64,000 nt of DNA from Candidatus Omnitrophota bacterium (GTDB taxonomy: Bacteria; Hinthialibacterota; Hinthialibacteria; Hinthialibacterales; Hinthialibacteraceae): NCBI GenBank assembly GCA_003598175.1, contig QZKN01000085.1, positions 1-64,000 of the forward strand. Direction: 5' to 3'. The translations under genes and the position numbers were made by a program. Below the pieces are notes generated by a model. It was not told where the DNA came from. It saw only the letters and a program-made list of their open reading frames with translations, and did no database searches. Numbering within the stretch: the first letter of the stretch is position 1; every line of letters starts with the position of its first letter. Of the stretch, positions 1 through 9,879 are shown in pieces.

Positions 1-201
1 TGCGTCTTCAGGCGACATACCGCAGCCGTCGTCCGTCACCCGCATCCCGCGCAATCCTCCCTCTGCGATTTCGATCTCGATTCGTCCGGCCCCCGCATCG
101 ATGGCGTTGTCGATCAATTCGCGAATCACCGAGGCGGGACGTTCCACCACTTCGCCCGCGGCGATTCGATTGGCAATTTCAGGGGGGAGAATATGAATCA
201 T
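1..201 (-). CDS. mutL: DNA mismatch repair protein MutL (N-terminal part)
   Basis: The reverse strand from 201 reads into the left edge and encodes the first 67 residues of MutL, the ATPase that links MutS mismatch recognition to downstream excision. Visible GHKL ATPase motifs are the N-terminal [20 protein letters not shown] block, the [12 protein letters not shown] helix with the catalytic-Glu/Asn N-box, and the nucleotide-lid DDGCGM motif. The ATG at 199-201 overlaps the stop of the upstream small membrane-protein gene as ATGA, so the two are probably translationally coupled. The rest of the gene lies outside the window, so integrity cannot be judged. Confidence 0.93.
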   Translation of the reverse strand, partial: MIHILPPEIANRIAAGEVVERPASVIRELIDNAIDAGAGRIEIEIAEGGLRGMRVTDDGCGMSPEDA

Positions 202-413
202 GGTTGATCCGGTTCGGAGTCGGATTGCAGGTCGTCCGCGCGAATGAGAAGAACACAAAACATTCCAATACAACCGCAAATTGTAAATAAGGATGCAAGA
301 AAACCACGCCAATCACTTCCATCGCGTTCCACCAGCGTCAGCAGGCACAACCCCAGGAGAAATAAGGCTAAAAATAGAAAAAACAACACGAATTTCAAAC
401 GTCCGGAGACCAT
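198..413 (-). CDS. Small two-helix membrane protein upstream of mutL
   Basis: A 71-residue protein if begun at the ATG at 411-413, or 82 residues from an upstream TTG at 446; neither has a clear Shine-Dalgarno sequence. It has two hydrophobic segments (about residues 8-28 and 38-60 of the 71-aa form) separated by a short charged loop, and an acidic, polar C-terminus. No family is recognised. Its stop overlaps the mutL start by four bases (ATGA at 198-201), which is the best evidence that it is a real gene. Whether it has any role in repair is unknown; the coupling may simply reflect a compact operon. Confidence 0.55.
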   Translation of the reverse strand: MVSGRLKFVLFFLFLALFLLGLCLLTLVERDGSDWRGFLASLFTICGCIGMFCVLLIRADDLQSDSEPDQP

Positions 414-660
414 TCTTTTGATCTGAATTGCAATTTTGGATGGCAAGGGCAGCGCTGATTCCGCCCTTGTGTCAAATTCATTATGACTATCGCAACGAAT
501 GCTGTCTAGTCAACATCTTCCAAAACTTTTTTGAAAAATACAACGTATCAATCCACCATCCTCTAGACACTGACTTTCCTTACATGGTACACTCATGGAA
601 TTTTCGGGCGGAATCGTCCTCTTGTGGTAATCCAATTTTTTTTTATGTAAGGAGATCATC

Positions 661-1653
661 ATGAAACACATTTCTATCGGGATTCTGTGCTTGGTTTTCG
701 TCTTTCTCGCGAGTATCGGGGTGGAAGCGCAAATTCAAACGGCGGGTGTTCTTCGGGACGAATATGCGCTCGGATTGACCCCGCCGATTAAAAGTCTCGG
801 CATGGGCGGCGCCTACGTGGGCGTCGATCACACCATGTCGATGAACCCGGCCTCGCTGTCGGGCGTCGATTTTCGGGAAGCCATGCTGATGTACGGCTTG
901 TATGACCACGATCAGGGACCGACCGCGCATCGCGGCCGCGGCAGTTTGGTTACTCCCGTGCCCTATATCGGCGGCGTTGCGCGCCTCATGCTCGACGGCC
1001 TCGCCAGTGACGGGGATGGCGCCACCAAATTGGCGGGAAATCCCGACATCGAGTTCGACGGATTTACGTTGGGACTGCAATATGGACGAAACATCGTCGA
1101 TTGGGCCGCCGTCGGCGTCGGCGCTTACCCCTACGAAAAAGCGAATGTTGAACTGGGAGGCGCGAAAGGCGAGGCGCTGTCTCAGATCGGCAGCATGCAA
1201 CTGGGAACTTTGCTGCGGCCCCACGAAAAAATCAATATCGGCGCGCAGTTCATCTATATCAAGGATGATTTGGAAGTTTCCATTCCCGGCGTGGGACATT
1301 TCGGCGATTATTATCACATTCATTATTTTGCGGTAGGCGCTTCGTTCATGCCGTTCGATGGCACGTTGCTGGCCTTGGATTATTGGAATGGGGAAATCGA
1401 AGGGTCCGCCAATGCCGTTACTCCTTTTGACGTGGATATCGACCGCTGGAATTTCGGCGTTCAGCAGCGGGTTTGTCAATACGCCGACCTTCGACTCGGC
1501 TCGAATAACGGCGGATTGACCACCGGATTTACAGTTCACATCACCGAAGATATCGATTTTGACTATGCGTATATCAACAAAGCGATGCGGGACAAGGAAG
1601 ACGTATTCGATGAAACCGAATTTCACGGTTTTTCTCTTACCTATCGCTTTTAA
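661..1653 (+). CDS. Outer-membrane beta-barrel protein, PorV/FadL-like
   Basis: 330 residues beginning with a Sec signal peptide (hydrophobic residues 5-20, likely cleavage after VEA at about 23). An AAGGAG-type ribosome site lies about 8 bases before the ATG. The mature protein opens with a Gly-rich segment (KSLGMGGAYVGV) and MNPASL motif as in PorV/FadL-type barrels, contains alternating hydrophobic beta-strand patterns, and ends in Phe (LTYRF), the C-terminal signature recognised by the BAM machinery. It probably sits in the outer membrane. Transported substrate or partner is not visible. The gene converges on the histidine kinase that follows, with only about 19 bases between stops. Confidence 0.75.
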   Translation: MKHISIGILCLVFVFLASIGVEAQIQTAGVLRDEYALGLTPPIKSLGMGGAYVGVDHTMSMNPASLSGVDFREAMLMYGLYDHDQGPTAHRGRGSLVTPVPYIGGVARLMLDGLASDGDGATKLAGNPDIEFDGFTLGLQYGRNIVDWAAVGVGAYPYEKANVELGGAKGEALSQIGSMQLGTLLRPHEKINIGAQFIYIKDDLEVSIPGVGHFGDYYHIHYFAVGASFMPFDGTLLALDYWNGEIEGSANAVTPFDVDIDRWNFGVQQRVCQYADLRLGSNNGGLTTGFTVHITEDIDFDYAYINKAMRDKEDVFDETEFHGFSLTYRF

Positions 1654-1672
1654 CGCAACAGATGACAGGCGC

Positions 1673-3088
1673 TTATGATTCCGCCGCCGGAAAATACAGG
1701 CGGAACGTGCTTCCTTTACCGATTTCACTTTGCACTTCGATCCAACCGTGATGTTGCTGAACGATGCCATGGACGCCGGCCAGACCGAGGCCGGCGCCTT
1801 TCCCGACATCTTTTGTGGTAAAGAACGGCTCGAATATTTTTTGCCGGATTTCCGCGGACATGCCGATTCCGTTATCGGAAACCTGTAAAAGAATGAAATG
1901 CCCGGGGCGGGCGTTTGCGTTGCGGGAACAGTCGTCATGAGTGACCTCGACCTTGCCGGTTCGTATCGTAATGAGAAATCGGCTTGCCGGGGGTTCCACG
2001 GCGGTTTCTTTTTTCATCACTTCTTCGATGGCGTCGCGGGCATTGTTGCATAAATCCGCCAACACCGACCGGATTTGTTTCACATTTCCTTTTATGAGCA
2101 AGGAATCGTTTTGAGTCTCGATCTCGATCCCGATGCGGGAATCGATACGCGGACGAATTGTTGTATACATGTCGCCGATCACGCGATTCAATTCGACCGG
2201 TTCGAGTTCAAAATCGGATTTGCGGCTGAACATCAGGAGTTGTTGAACTAATTGGGCGGCGCGGTCGGTTGCCGATTTGGCATTATTTAGGTATTTTTGG
2301 CATTCATCGGGAATCCTCGTGCTCAGAATATTGATATTGCCGATAATTCCGGTCAGCAGATTATTGAAGGCATGGGCGACGCCGCCCGCCAATCGGCCGA
2401 TCGCCTCCAATTTTTGCGAATGATAGAGTTGTTGTTCGAGCCGTTTTTTTTCCTGTTCCAACCGTTTACGCTCGGCCAGTTCTCGTTCCAGCTCGGCGTT
2501 GGTAACCGATACCTTTCGCGTTCGTTCTTCCACCAGCGATTCCAAATTCGATAAAATATTCTTCAGTTGTTTCTCGTTGCGCCACTTGGCGGAAAGACTC
2601 AGCGCGAATTGCTGGATTTCTTCCGCATGAAACGGTTTGCGCAAATAATGAAGTTTGTGAGGCGGCGGCACTCGGCGAATGATTTCTTCCGGCTGTAAAT
2701 CGGAAAACGCCGTCACGAAGACGATTTCGATCGACGAATCCAGGGCGCGAATCTGCTCCGCCGCCCATATGCCGGTTGGTCCGGGCGGCATGCGAACATC
2801 AAGGAAGGCGATAGAAAAGGGTTGATGGATCGAAATGGATTCTCTCACGAGTTCCACGACTTCATCGCCTTGATAACCTACGCTCAAATCGAATGATGGC
2901 TTCGGGGATGTGATTGATTTCCCGCCGAACAGCCGCATTTCGAGATCGCTAAGATTGCTTTGTGTTTCCGTTCGGTTCGCAATGGAGGCAAAGATCGCCT
3001 GATACAATTCCATTATCACGAGATCGTCGTCTGCGGCTAAAATACGAAACGTTTCACATCGCTCGACTTCTTGTATGTTCATATTCAC
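1673..3088 (-). CDS. Hybrid histidine kinase with N-terminal receiver domain
   Basis: 471 residues. An N-terminal REC domain (about 13-155) carries the phospho-acceptor Asp97 in FLDVRMPP, then Thr and Lys positions (VTAF, RKPF). A coiled coil (about 180-225) leads to a HisKA domain with H239 ([11 protein letters not shown]) and a HATPase domain with N-box ([11 protein letters not shown]), [14 protein letters not shown] and GAGLGL motifs. It is cytoplasmic with no membrane segment. The receiver-first order suggests its kinase activity is set by phosphorylation from another kinase. The gene for a membrane kinase ends only 8 bases upstream, so the pair is very likely one operon and one phosphorelay. 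No DNA-binding output domain lies next to it. Confidence 0.9.
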   Translation of the reverse strand: MNMNIQEVERCETFRILAADDDLVIMELYQAIFASIANRTETQSNLSDLEMRLFGGKSITSPKPSFDLSVGYQGDEVVELVRESISIHQPFSIAFLDVRMPPGPTGIWAAEQIRALDSSIEIVFVTAFSDLQPEEIIRRVPPPHKLHYLRKPFHAEEIQQFALSLSAKWRNEKQLKNILSNLESLVEERTRKVSVTNAELERELAERKRLEQEKKRLEQQLYHSQKLEAIGRLAGGVAHAFNNLLTGIIGNINILSTRIPDECQKYLNNAKSATDRAAQLVQQLLMFSRKSDFELEPVELNRVIGDMYTTIRPRIDSRIGIEIETQNDSLLIKGNVKQIRSVLADLCNNARDAIEEVMKKETAVEPPASRFLITIRTGKVEVTHDDCSRNANARPGHFILLQVSDNGIGMSAEIRQKIFEPFFTTKDVGKGAGLGLAGVHGIVQQHHGWIEVQSEIGKGSTFRLYFPAAES

Positions 3089-3096
3089 ATTCTACC

Positions 3097-4971
3097 TTAC
3101 GAATGGATCGGAAGCAGCAGATGCAGACAAGCGCCGGTTCCTTTCCCCTGGCTCTCCGCATACAGCCGTCCGTTCATTGTGGAGATGGTATTGGCGCTCC
3201 AATGCAAGCCTACTCCGGTTCTCGTTTCTTTTTTCAAGGAAAAGACCGGTTCGAATATTTTTTTCAACCCCGTGGGATCGATTCCTTCGCCGTTATCCAT
3301 CACACGAATGTGCGCCATCTTCTCGTCATCCACGGTTTCTGTTTCCGCAGCGATTTCGATGCTTCCGCAGGATCGGCCGGCTCGTTGGATCGATTCCGCC
3401 GCATTGCTCAAGAGATTGACTATGATTTGGGTAAGAACGAAACGATGAGTATTGATTCGTTCGATCTGATTTATTGAAGGATCGATTTTTATCATAGTCC
3501 CCTCCTGCAGTTCCTTGGAAATCTGGTGAACCGCGTCTTGAAGGATTTCTCTCAGCGCGACCGTTTCCAGCGGACGTTGCGCCTGGCTGAATCGCTCTTG
3601 CTCCGCCAGAATCGTTTCGATTTGCATGATCAATCCGGAAAGACGCTCCAATTCTCGGGTTGTTTCTAGTATCTGCGACGCCAGCGTTTGAGTGGCCAAC
3701 CGCACATACTGTGTCAGATCCGATTTTCTTTCCGGCGATGGCGTTTCCTCGATCAATTCCTTTTGCGCCAGCTGGATGCGCTCAACGGGATTATTTTTCA
3801 AATCATTGAGCAGGCTGTCAATGCTGATTGTCACGGGATTGAGCGCATTACGGATATGATGAAGAACGCCGGCGGCGATTTCCGCCATTCCCGATGAATA
3901 CGACTGCTCGATCAGCCGTTGTCGCGTATCCGCAAGTTGCCGCACCATCGTGTTCAATTCTTCCCCCAAAATACCGAGTTCATCCCTGCGCGACAAATCG
4001 ATATGCAGGGTCAGATCATCGGTTTCGCGGATGGCGACGGCATGATTCGTCAGTTTCGATAGCGGCCGAATCACCGTCTGTTGCAGCGCCAGCAACATCA
4101 CGATCAACACGAGCAGACCGACGCCGATAATTGAATTTTGTGCAAATCGCAACGTTGCTTTTCCTCTCTGGCTGATATCCCGCGGGATGTTCGCTCGCAG
4201 CAAAAGCGCGGGTTGGTTTTGGATATCATGATACTTCGTGTAAACGTTTAAAATGAGATATTCCGAATCGGTCATCCAAATCGGCGACTCTTCCGTGATG
4301 CGAAGGGCGCTCTCCTTTTCTGCTTCGGGAAGTTGTTCATTTGCCAACTCCCATATATCCATATCGACTTGCGTCTGTTCGACAATCGTTTCTCGCACTT
4401 CGTCGCTTAAGAATCGTCCCATCATGATCGTTCCCTTGATCGGCCCTTCGTTCTCACTGGTAACAATCGGCCGGGAAGCGATCAGTAATGGCCCATGATC
4501 TGTCATACTCACACCGGCGATGGCGTCATCAACCGTTTTCTGCGCCAGCAGGGGATGCGGGATGGGAAAACGATGAGACGGGAATTCACCCAACGTTAAC
4601 TCCTCTTCCTCCTCGAAATCGAACACCTTTCCCCATATGACTTCACCGGCGAGATTGACGATGTAAATCAGGTTCAGTTTGGCGTCCAGAAAGGTGGTGA
4701 AAACCAAATTCGTATCGATATATTCCTGATTTCGGTCTTCGACGAACTGGTAAGTGTTATCCCATGCGCCCCAATCATGCGTCAGCAGATTGAGATGATG
4801 GATTTCTCTGCGAATGGCCTCCACGCATCGATTCATGTCTTTGATCGCTTCGTCCCGCTCCAAAGACAAAAAACTCGGTTGAATCATCCAATGCTGGATT
4901 CCGTAATTAAACAGCACGAACAATCCGACGACCATAGACAAAATAAATATGATTTTGCTTTTCAGCGACAT
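3097..4971 (-). CDS. Membrane sensor histidine kinase with CHASE4-like sensor domain
   Basis: 624 residues. TM1 (about 7-27) precedes a periplasmic region of about 245 residues with CHASE4-like features (HDWGAWDNTYQFVED); TM2 lies at about 278-300, followed by a HAMP linker. The dimerisation/phosphoacceptor segment is atypical: GVLHHIRNALNP, with H371 at the expected position, resembling HxxxN-type boxes. A long helical stretch follows, then a HATPase domain with NLLSNAAES, DNGEGI and GVGLHW. The last of these replaces the usual GxGLGL with Trp at the second Leu. It lies immediately upstream of the receiver-kinase gene. The ligand is unknown; CHASE4 domains sense small extracellular signals in other bacteria. 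Confidence 0.88.
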   Translation of the reverse strand: MSLKSKIIFILSMVVGLFVLFNYGIQHWMIQPSFLSLERDEAIKDMNRCVEAIRREIHHLNLLTHDWGAWDNTYQFVEDRNQEYIDTNLVFTTFLDAKLNLIYIVNLAGEVIWGKVFDFEEEEELTLGEFPSHRFPIPHPLLAQKTVDDAIAGVSMTDHGPLLIASRPIVTSENEGPIKGTIMMGRFLSDEVRETIVEQTQVDMDIWELANEQLPEAEKESALRITEESPIWMTDSEYLILNVYTKYHDIQNQPALLLRANIPRDISQRGKATLRFAQNSIIGVGLLVLIVMLLALQQTVIRPLSKLTNHAVAIRETDDLTLHIDLSRRDELGILGEELNTMVRQLADTRQRLIEQSYSSGMAEIAAGVLHHIRNALNPVTISIDSLLNDLKNNPVERIQLAQKELIEETPSPERKSDLTQYVRLATQTLASQILETTRELERLSGLIMQIETILAEQERFSQAQRPLETVALREILQDAVHQISKELQEGTMIKIDPSINQIERINTHRFVLTQIIVNLLSNAAESIQRAGRSCGSIEIAAETETVDDEKMAHIRVMDNGEGIDPTGLKKIFEPVFSLKKETRTGVGLHWSANTISTMNGRLYAESQGKGTGACLHLLLPIHS

Positions 4972-5068
4972 TATGATTCCTTTTGAAAAGGTTCCATCCC
5001 ATTCGGGTCTGTGTACGGCTACGCCTCCAAAAGATTTCCAAAAGAAATATTCCCAGAATCATTTCTCT

Positions 5069-5152
5069 GAAAATACATACGGGTAGAGCAGGCGTCCCCG
5101 CCTGCGTTGTTCGTCAAACGAGGACGCTTGCTTTACCCATATATGTATGAAC
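5069..5152 (+). repeat. Dispersed double-hairpin intergenic repeat, copy A
   Basis: Core at 5081-5138. The left arm GGGTAGAGCAGGCG continues into an internal stem (GCAGGCG-TCCC-CGCCTGC); the right arm contains GAGGACGCTTGCTTTACCC. Whole-element ends (GGGTA/TACCC) are also inverted, so the element can form either two small hairpins or one long one. Flanks share ATACAT and TATGTAT. The same layout recurs at about 37987-38070, 43803-43882 (inverted) and 57764-57832. Confidence 0.8.
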
Positions 5153-5586
5153 AACGGTTATTTTCCTCTTTCGTGATGATCAACCGATCATGACGGTTTC
5201 TATGGAATCTAAATCCAGCTATATCTTATGCGTTCCTGACCATTTTGAGCAATAAAGGTACCAACATGCAAATGAATTTATCATTTGTCAATCGATAAAT
5301 AAGTTCACAACAAGTTTTTGATGCAAGGATTGCCCGACAATTAGTTTTACCTTGCTATGCAAATGGCGTTGGATTGTCATCGTTATGAATACTGCTTGTT
5401 TATCAATGGATAAGCCGTCGCCAGGTAACTATTTCTACTTCAATGCGAAAAAAAGTAATCGATTCGGTTACAGATGGATGAATGAAATAAACACTGATTT
5501 TGGTTGAAACCGACCCGCTATCCAGTTTCTGTCTTTGCATAATGAAAGGCCATTTTCCCAAATCGATACAGGGCAGGGAAGAAAGC

Positions 5587-5614
5587 GTAGGGACGAATCA
5601 TGATTCGTCCCTAC
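5587..5614. repeat. Perfect 28-base palindrome
   Basis: The half site GTAGGGACGAATCA is followed directly by its exact reverse complement. It lies in the gap between the kinase operon and the end of the Gfo/Idh/MocA gene. A related, degenerate sequence (TAGGGGCGATTCGCGAA) occurs at about 55086. It could be a small mobile palindromic repeat or a bidirectional transcription stop, although no T-run follows. Confidence 0.7.
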
Positions 5615-5660
5615 AGCGTTCATGGAAACCATCACGCCGATACGAATTCACATTGATCGG

Positions 5661-6812
5661 TCAAGTCGTTGATCCCAGATCTTCCCATGAAATCAAACGT
5701 GGTTCATATTTGTTCTTCTCGACTTGATACATCGCCATGCGCCCCATGATGCCCATCAGCGTGGATTGCCTCGAGGTTTCGATGTTGCTGAGCGATTGTT
5801 CGCCGTTGCGGATATGTTGCGCGAAGGCTTCCAGCTCTTCGTAGGTACCCTGATCCCAATCGGAGGATTCCTTCCCGATGCGTTCGGGCTCTCCCATGCC
5901 TGGCCGTGGATATTTCATGCCCATCGGCAAATCCACGCCGCCTTTTTCCGCATACACCCACAATTTTTCCCCGGTGAATTGATCGGGGCAATACATCAAA
6001 TGAGTGTAGGAAAATATCGAACCGTCGGCGAATTCGAAGGAGAGAGCGGAATGATCCTCCGCGCAACGCTCCGGCGGATTCGGATGCTCGACGGTCACTG
6101 CGCCCATCGCCACGCAACGAATCGGCGGTTTATCCTTCATGACCCACATGGCCACATCGACGTGGTGGCAGGCCTGCGCCAAAAACCAACCGCCGGACAG
6201 GTCGATATCAAGGTATCGGGGGCCGATTCCGTAGTTCCAATGCCACATGCCCTGCATGAAAGTCACTTTGCCCAAATGCCCTTCATGAAGATGTCCGATT
6301 CCGTCCTGAAAGGTGGACAAATAACGGCGTTGAAAGCCGCATTGGTATAGTCCTTTCGATTTGCGGGCGGCTTTGGTGACGCGATCCACCTGCTCGACCG
6401 AAATATCCATCGGTTTTTCACAAAAACAGTGAATATCAGCCTCCAATACGGGAATCACGCATTTGCCGTGATTGGCTTCTTCCGTCGCCACGAAACACGC
6501 GTCCAATTTCTCTTTTTCTAGCATTTCCCGAAAATCAAGATAGGTTTTTGCCGCCGGCTTATATTGCTCGCAGATTTCCGCCGCTTCCTTCACCCGCTCC
6601 TCGCGCAAATCGCATAATGCGGCGACGTGATAGTCTGCGATGTTGGTCAACGCCTGCAACAGCCGTTTACCCCGCCCGCCGGTTCCGATCATGCCCACCA
6701 TGATCTTGTCGTTGGCGGCCAACGAGTTCCGCGGCATTCCCAACGCCAGCGCGGATGCGCCGGCGGATGTGGTTCGAAGAAAACTCCGTCGTGAAAAAGT
6801 AGAATCGGTCAT
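5661..6812 (-). CDS. Tat-exported Gfo/Idh/MocA-family oxidoreductase
   Basis: 383 residues. The N-terminus has a twin-arginine signal (SRRSFLRTTSAGASALAL). The Rossmann fold begins at about residue 36 with GMIGTGGRGKRLL for NAD(P) binding, and the family EKP motif (HCFCEKPMD) is present, containing the conserved Lys. The C-terminal alpha/beta domain holds the CHHVDVAMW helix that carries the usual catalytic His. A strong GGAGG site precedes the ATG. Such exported paralogues are abundant in planctomycete-like genomes and probably act on sugars or cyclitols, but the substrate cannot be read. The next gene upstream on the same strand is a GH172-like hydrolase, so the two may work on one glycan. 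Confidence 0.88.
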   Translation of the reverse strand: MTDSTFSRRSFLRTTSAGASALALGMPRNSLAANDKIMVGMIGTGGRGKRLLQALTNIADYHVAALCDLREERVKEAAEICEQYKPAAKTYLDFREMLEKEKLDACFVATEEANHGKCVIPVLEADIHCFCEKPMDISVEQVDRVTKAARKSKGLYQCGFQRRYLSTFQDGIGHLHEGHLGKVTFMQGMWHWNYGIGPRYLDIDLSGGWFLAQACHHVDVAMWVMKDKPPIRCVAMGAVTVEHPNPPERCAEDHSALSFEFADGSIFSYTHLMYCPDQFTGEKLWVYAEKGGVDLPMGMKYPRPGMGEPERIGKESSDWDQGTYEELEAFAQHIRNGEQSLSNIETSRQSTLMGIMGRMAMYQVEKNKYEPRLISWEDLGSTT

Positions 6813-6933
6813 TGTTGCCTCCTTATCCTGCTCGATTGGATCATTTCAAGATCATATTTTTTATCCGGTTTGTATAGGGGCAGAGAAAGGAAAAAAGAAA
6901 AAAAGGGAACGCGCAAAAGAATCGAAAGCGTAG

Positions 6934-8739
6934 TTACCGGATCCGAATTTCCTTTCGGAAAAAGACGGTTTGATCCGATTTTTCTCCTTCCGGAGTCCAA
7001 ATCACCTTACAGGACAACAGCGGAACGTAAAAAGCGAACGGTTGGTGGGAACTTTGCCAGCGGGAATCGTCCAAAAAACCGTTTTCCTTTGACTTGATCC
7101 AAGTCGAATCATCGAATTTACGCTGATTCCATCCTTCTTGCTCTGTTGACGAAACCAGCCAGCTCGAATCGGAAATGGTTAGCCCGCGATGGTGGCTTAA
7201 TTGAAAAGCGAATCCGGCTCTTCCGGATTTGTTCTCGCATTTCACGGCAATCATATGCGCTCCACGAAATTCGATTTCATGAATGCCGAGTCGGTCGCCG
7301 CCTCCACCGGTTGCCACGGATTTCCCATCCAGAAAGATTTCGTATTGATCATCCGCCAGCGCATAAATCCAGGCCTTGCGTTTATCATCGAGAACCGCGT
7401 GTTCTTTTTCGCATACGCGGCGAATCTGTTCCGCGTCTCGCTCCTGACTTTTTCGGTCTTCTTTTTTACTTTTTTCCAACGCCGAAGAGAACGCCTCATT
7501 TGCCAACGGCAAATTGTTCGACATTTTTTCGAGAAATCCCCGCCGCATGGACCAATAACCGTAATCATCCGCTCCCTCGTTTTCACTGACGAACTGTTCG
7601 ATCCGGTCCAGCGATTCCATGAACCGCTCCTCGTGCAGATGTAAGGAGAGTTCTTTATTGATGAAGATGCGTTTGGCGTAGAGTTGCCCTTCGTCGGGCA
7701 AACGCTCCATCACATTCGCCATGACGGGCGGTTCGGGGCCGGGCAACGTTTGATACCAAAACGAAACGGTATAAAAATCGTCCTGCCGGTCGTTGGCATG
7801 TCCGTGTTCGATGGTGGCTCGAAGCGATTGTTTGAATGCGATCGGATCGAAAATATGCCATTTATATGCGGTACCGCGATCTCTCTTCTTATACCCTTCC
7901 CACAACGTCACGCCGTGATATGGAAAACAGAATTCGCGAAATCCCCAGGCGTCATTAAAATAATCTTCCGTCCCCGTACCGGTCATGGTCGGCGTTTCGG
8001 CGCCGTCGACAAAAAACATATCGTCGCCTTCGCCATACCAGCCGTCGTTGTTGGTCTGTACGCTCTGCACGGTTCCAACATATAATCCCTTGCCGTTGGT
8101 TTCCATCAAAAGATAGTTGGTTTTTCCGTCGAGGTTTTTCCCCGCCAATTCCACTTTCGGATTGGGCGTTACCTGGCGGTATTGCGCGTGAAAATAGAGG
8201 GAGTCTGCGGGCAAACTTTCATATTTCCGGTAATCGATATAGTAATAAAACGCATACACTTCCTCGAATCCTTCGTGCGTGACGGTGACGATGGCGGATT
8301 TTTGAAACGGCATGAACCAATAACAATTTCGCGCGCGTCCTTCGGAGGAAACCGCAACCGGAAAACTTGCAAACGGCCGGTCGAGGCCATGACCGACGCC
8401 GAAAAAGTCGCCGATCGGCGCTTCGACGGAAGGGATATCCTGCCCGTCCCAATAAAACCGCAATATCAACATCCTTGAGTAATATTTTTCCGCCGCAATC
8501 GTGTTCCAAATATGAGTGATGGCGGCCGGACCTTCGATTTCGGCCAAAATTTTCGTCTCGCCCGGTTTGATGGACAGGCGGTCGGCATTCCCGCCGGTCA
8601 GGTCGTAACTGCTGACGCGATGAGATTCAAAATTCGGAGCTCTCGCCAGATTTTCCAATAACGAACTCGTCTGCGAAAAAACCGGAAGAGTGATGAGCAT
8701 TAAAAAAAATGAAAAAACCAATCGCCGCAATGCCTTCAT
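6934..8739 (-). CDS. Secreted DUF2961 (GH172-type) glycoside hydrolase
   Basis: 601 residues from the ATG at 8737-8739, chosen because an AAGGAG site precedes it and it opens with a clear signal peptide (MKALRRLVFSFFLMLITLPV...FSQ). An upstream in-frame ATG would add 24 residues before the signal and is unlikely. The DUF2961 domain covers about 25-355, with features such as EAPIGDFFGVGHG, GEGDDMFFVDG and GTGTEDYFNDAW, whose acidic residues match those used in GH172 difructose/arabinofuranan hydrolases. The C-terminal part (about 440-600) looks like a beta-sandwich carbohydrate-binding module (FDDSTW). It acts outside the cytoplasm; the substrate is unknown. It sits upstream of the Gfo/Idh/MocA gene on the same strand. 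Confidence 0.85.
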   Translation of the reverse strand: MKALRRLVFSFFLMLITLPVFSQTSSLLENLARAPNFESHRVSSYDLTGGNADRLSIKPGETKILAEIEGPAAITHIWNTIAAEKYYSRMLILRFYWDGQDIPSVEAPIGDFFGVGHGLDRPFASFPVAVSSEGRARNCYWFMPFQKSAIVTVTHEGFEEVYAFYYYIDYRKYESLPADSLYFHAQYRQVTPNPKVELAGKNLDGKTNYLLMETNGKGLYVGTVQSVQTNNDGWYGEGDDMFFVDGAETPTMTGTGTEDYFNDAWGFREFCFPYHGVTLWEGYKKRDRGTAYKWHIFDPIAFKQSLRATIEHGHANDRQDDFYTVSFWYQTLPGPEPPVMANVMERLPDEGQLYAKRIFINKELSLHLHEERFMESLDRIEQFVSENEGADDYGYWSMRRGFLEKMSNNLPLANEAFSSALEKSKKEDRKSQERDAEQIRRVCEKEHAVLDDKRKAWIYALADDQYEIFLDGKSVATGGGGDRLGIHEIEFRGAHMIAVKCENKSGRAGFAFQLSHHRGLTISDSSWLVSSTEQEGWNQRKFDDSTWIKSKENGFLDDSRWQSSHQPFAFYVPLLSCKVIWTPEGEKSDQTVFFRKEIRIR

Positions 8740-8852
8740 TCGATTTCTCCTTGTTCTCGGTGGTTGGCCGCATCGCGCACACAAAAGCGACAGGGTTGAG
8801 CCATGATACAATACAAACAGGTATAAAGAAAAGGGAACGGAAAGAGATGGGA

Positions 8853-9467
8853 TTAACTGGTTGATTCTTGGAGTTGGATTTCAATGAATCCGTATGATTT
8901 TATCGTATGGCCGCCTTCGTTTTTTTGATAAAATGCGCAGTATCGATCCACGATCAAATTCGAGCCGTCATTACTCATTGACGGAATTGTTTTCGTGCCG
9001 GTTAGTACTTTTTCGTTTCCATCGATTGTTTTTGTGCAAATCCCCAGTAACGTATTGTTTTGTTCGAATGGATTTTTCTGCTCGGGAAACAGCTCGTTGA
9101 ATTCCGGCATGTCATTGATATAACAGACGTATTCCTCATTCTCGATGGTGAAGGCGTTGGCAAAGTCGGTAGCTACATTTTTATACTCTTTCAAATCATT
9201 CGGTTCCTGCAATGCCGTCTGACCGTCGCTGTCGAGATCGTTTTTCCCTTTTGTGACGTAGGTGTCATAAGAATTGGTCTGGGTATTCAAAACCGCCAGA
9301 AAAATATACACCCGCATTAACTGACTTTTGGGGCTTAACTGTTCTTCTGTGCGTATTTTATCGATGTCCAGCAGTTCTTTCGGAATATATTCCTCTTCAC
9401 ACCAAGCGTAATTCGAAATGAAAACAATGAAAACCGCTAAAATAAATTTGAGATAGAATACTTTCAT
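8853..9467 (-). CDS. Secreted protein of unknown function
   Basis: 204 residues with a Sec signal peptide (residues 1-22, cleavage near YAWC-EE) and a GGGGGA ribosome site. The mature protein is acidic and polar, with Cys at about 111 and 143, and no recognised domain. The signal peptide, plausible ribosome site and balanced composition support a real gene. It is transcribed in the same direction as the GH172-like gene, with a 113-base gap, and is preceded by an AT-rich leader region of about 400 bases. Confidence 0.65.
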   Translation of the reverse strand: MKVFYLKFILAVFIVFISNYAWCEEEYIPKELLDIDKIRTEEQLSPKSQLMRVYIFLAVLNTQTNSYDTYVTKGKNDLDSDGQTALQEPNDLKEYKNVATDFANAFTIENEEYVCYINDMPEFNELFPEQKNPFEQNNTLLGICTKTIDGNEKVLTGTKTIPSMSNDGSNLIVDRYCAFYQKNEGGHTIKSYGFIEIQLQESTS

Positions 9468-9879
9468 GATTTCCCCCTTTGACGCCCACTTACATGTGAG
9501 TCGCTAGAGAATGAATCCAGGTTTCCTTTCTCGGTGTTCTTACCCCTCAATAAAATCGAATGAGCATAACAAAAATACGTGATCAATAGACCATCATGTA
9601 TACCTTAACATGACTGTGTAAAAATTGCAATTTTTTTTGTATTTTTTACCACAATTTGATCTTTCCATTCACCTTTCGAATTGAGAAAGTGCTTTAAGTG
9701 TAGTCCTGTAACTCAAAAAAAGCAAGCGATTTTTTTCGACTTTACCAAGTTTTGTAACTTTTTCCAGAATCGGAGCAACAGGGAATAACGCCGGATTTTC
9801 TATCGCTATATCTTACATTATTAATAATTGAAAAAGAGGGGAACGTGGATGATGGGTAGGCAGAATGAAACGAAACGTT
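9468..9879. other. AT-rich intergenic region without genes
   Basis: 412 bases between the secreted unknown gene (which begins at 9467 on the minus strand) and the end of the radical SAM gene. Poly-T and poly-A runs and a small palindrome around 9625 (AAAATTGCAATTTT) are visible. It presumably carries the promoter for the secreted protein, but I see no promoter good enough to name. Confidence 0.5.

Larger units (their letters stand above)
4972..5660. other. 689-base intergenic region with repeats
   Basis: No convincing gene. It holds the upstream side of the kinase operon, one full copy of the double-hairpin repeat (about 5069-5152) and a perfect 28-base palindrome at 5587-5614. The rest is moderately AT-rich with no long open frame that resembles protein. 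Confidence 0.6.

Noticed and set aside
643-1938. Long minus-strand open frame (431 codons) antisense to the outer-membrane protein gene
   Set aside because: Shadow of a GC-rich real gene; no ribosome site and no recognisable domain, while the plus strand has a signal peptide and barrel features.
8804-8818. Shared 15-base string TGATACAATACAAAC at about 8804 and 58805
   Set aside because: At 58805 it works as a possible extended -10; at 8804 the plus-strand direction leads into no gene, so the match may be chance.
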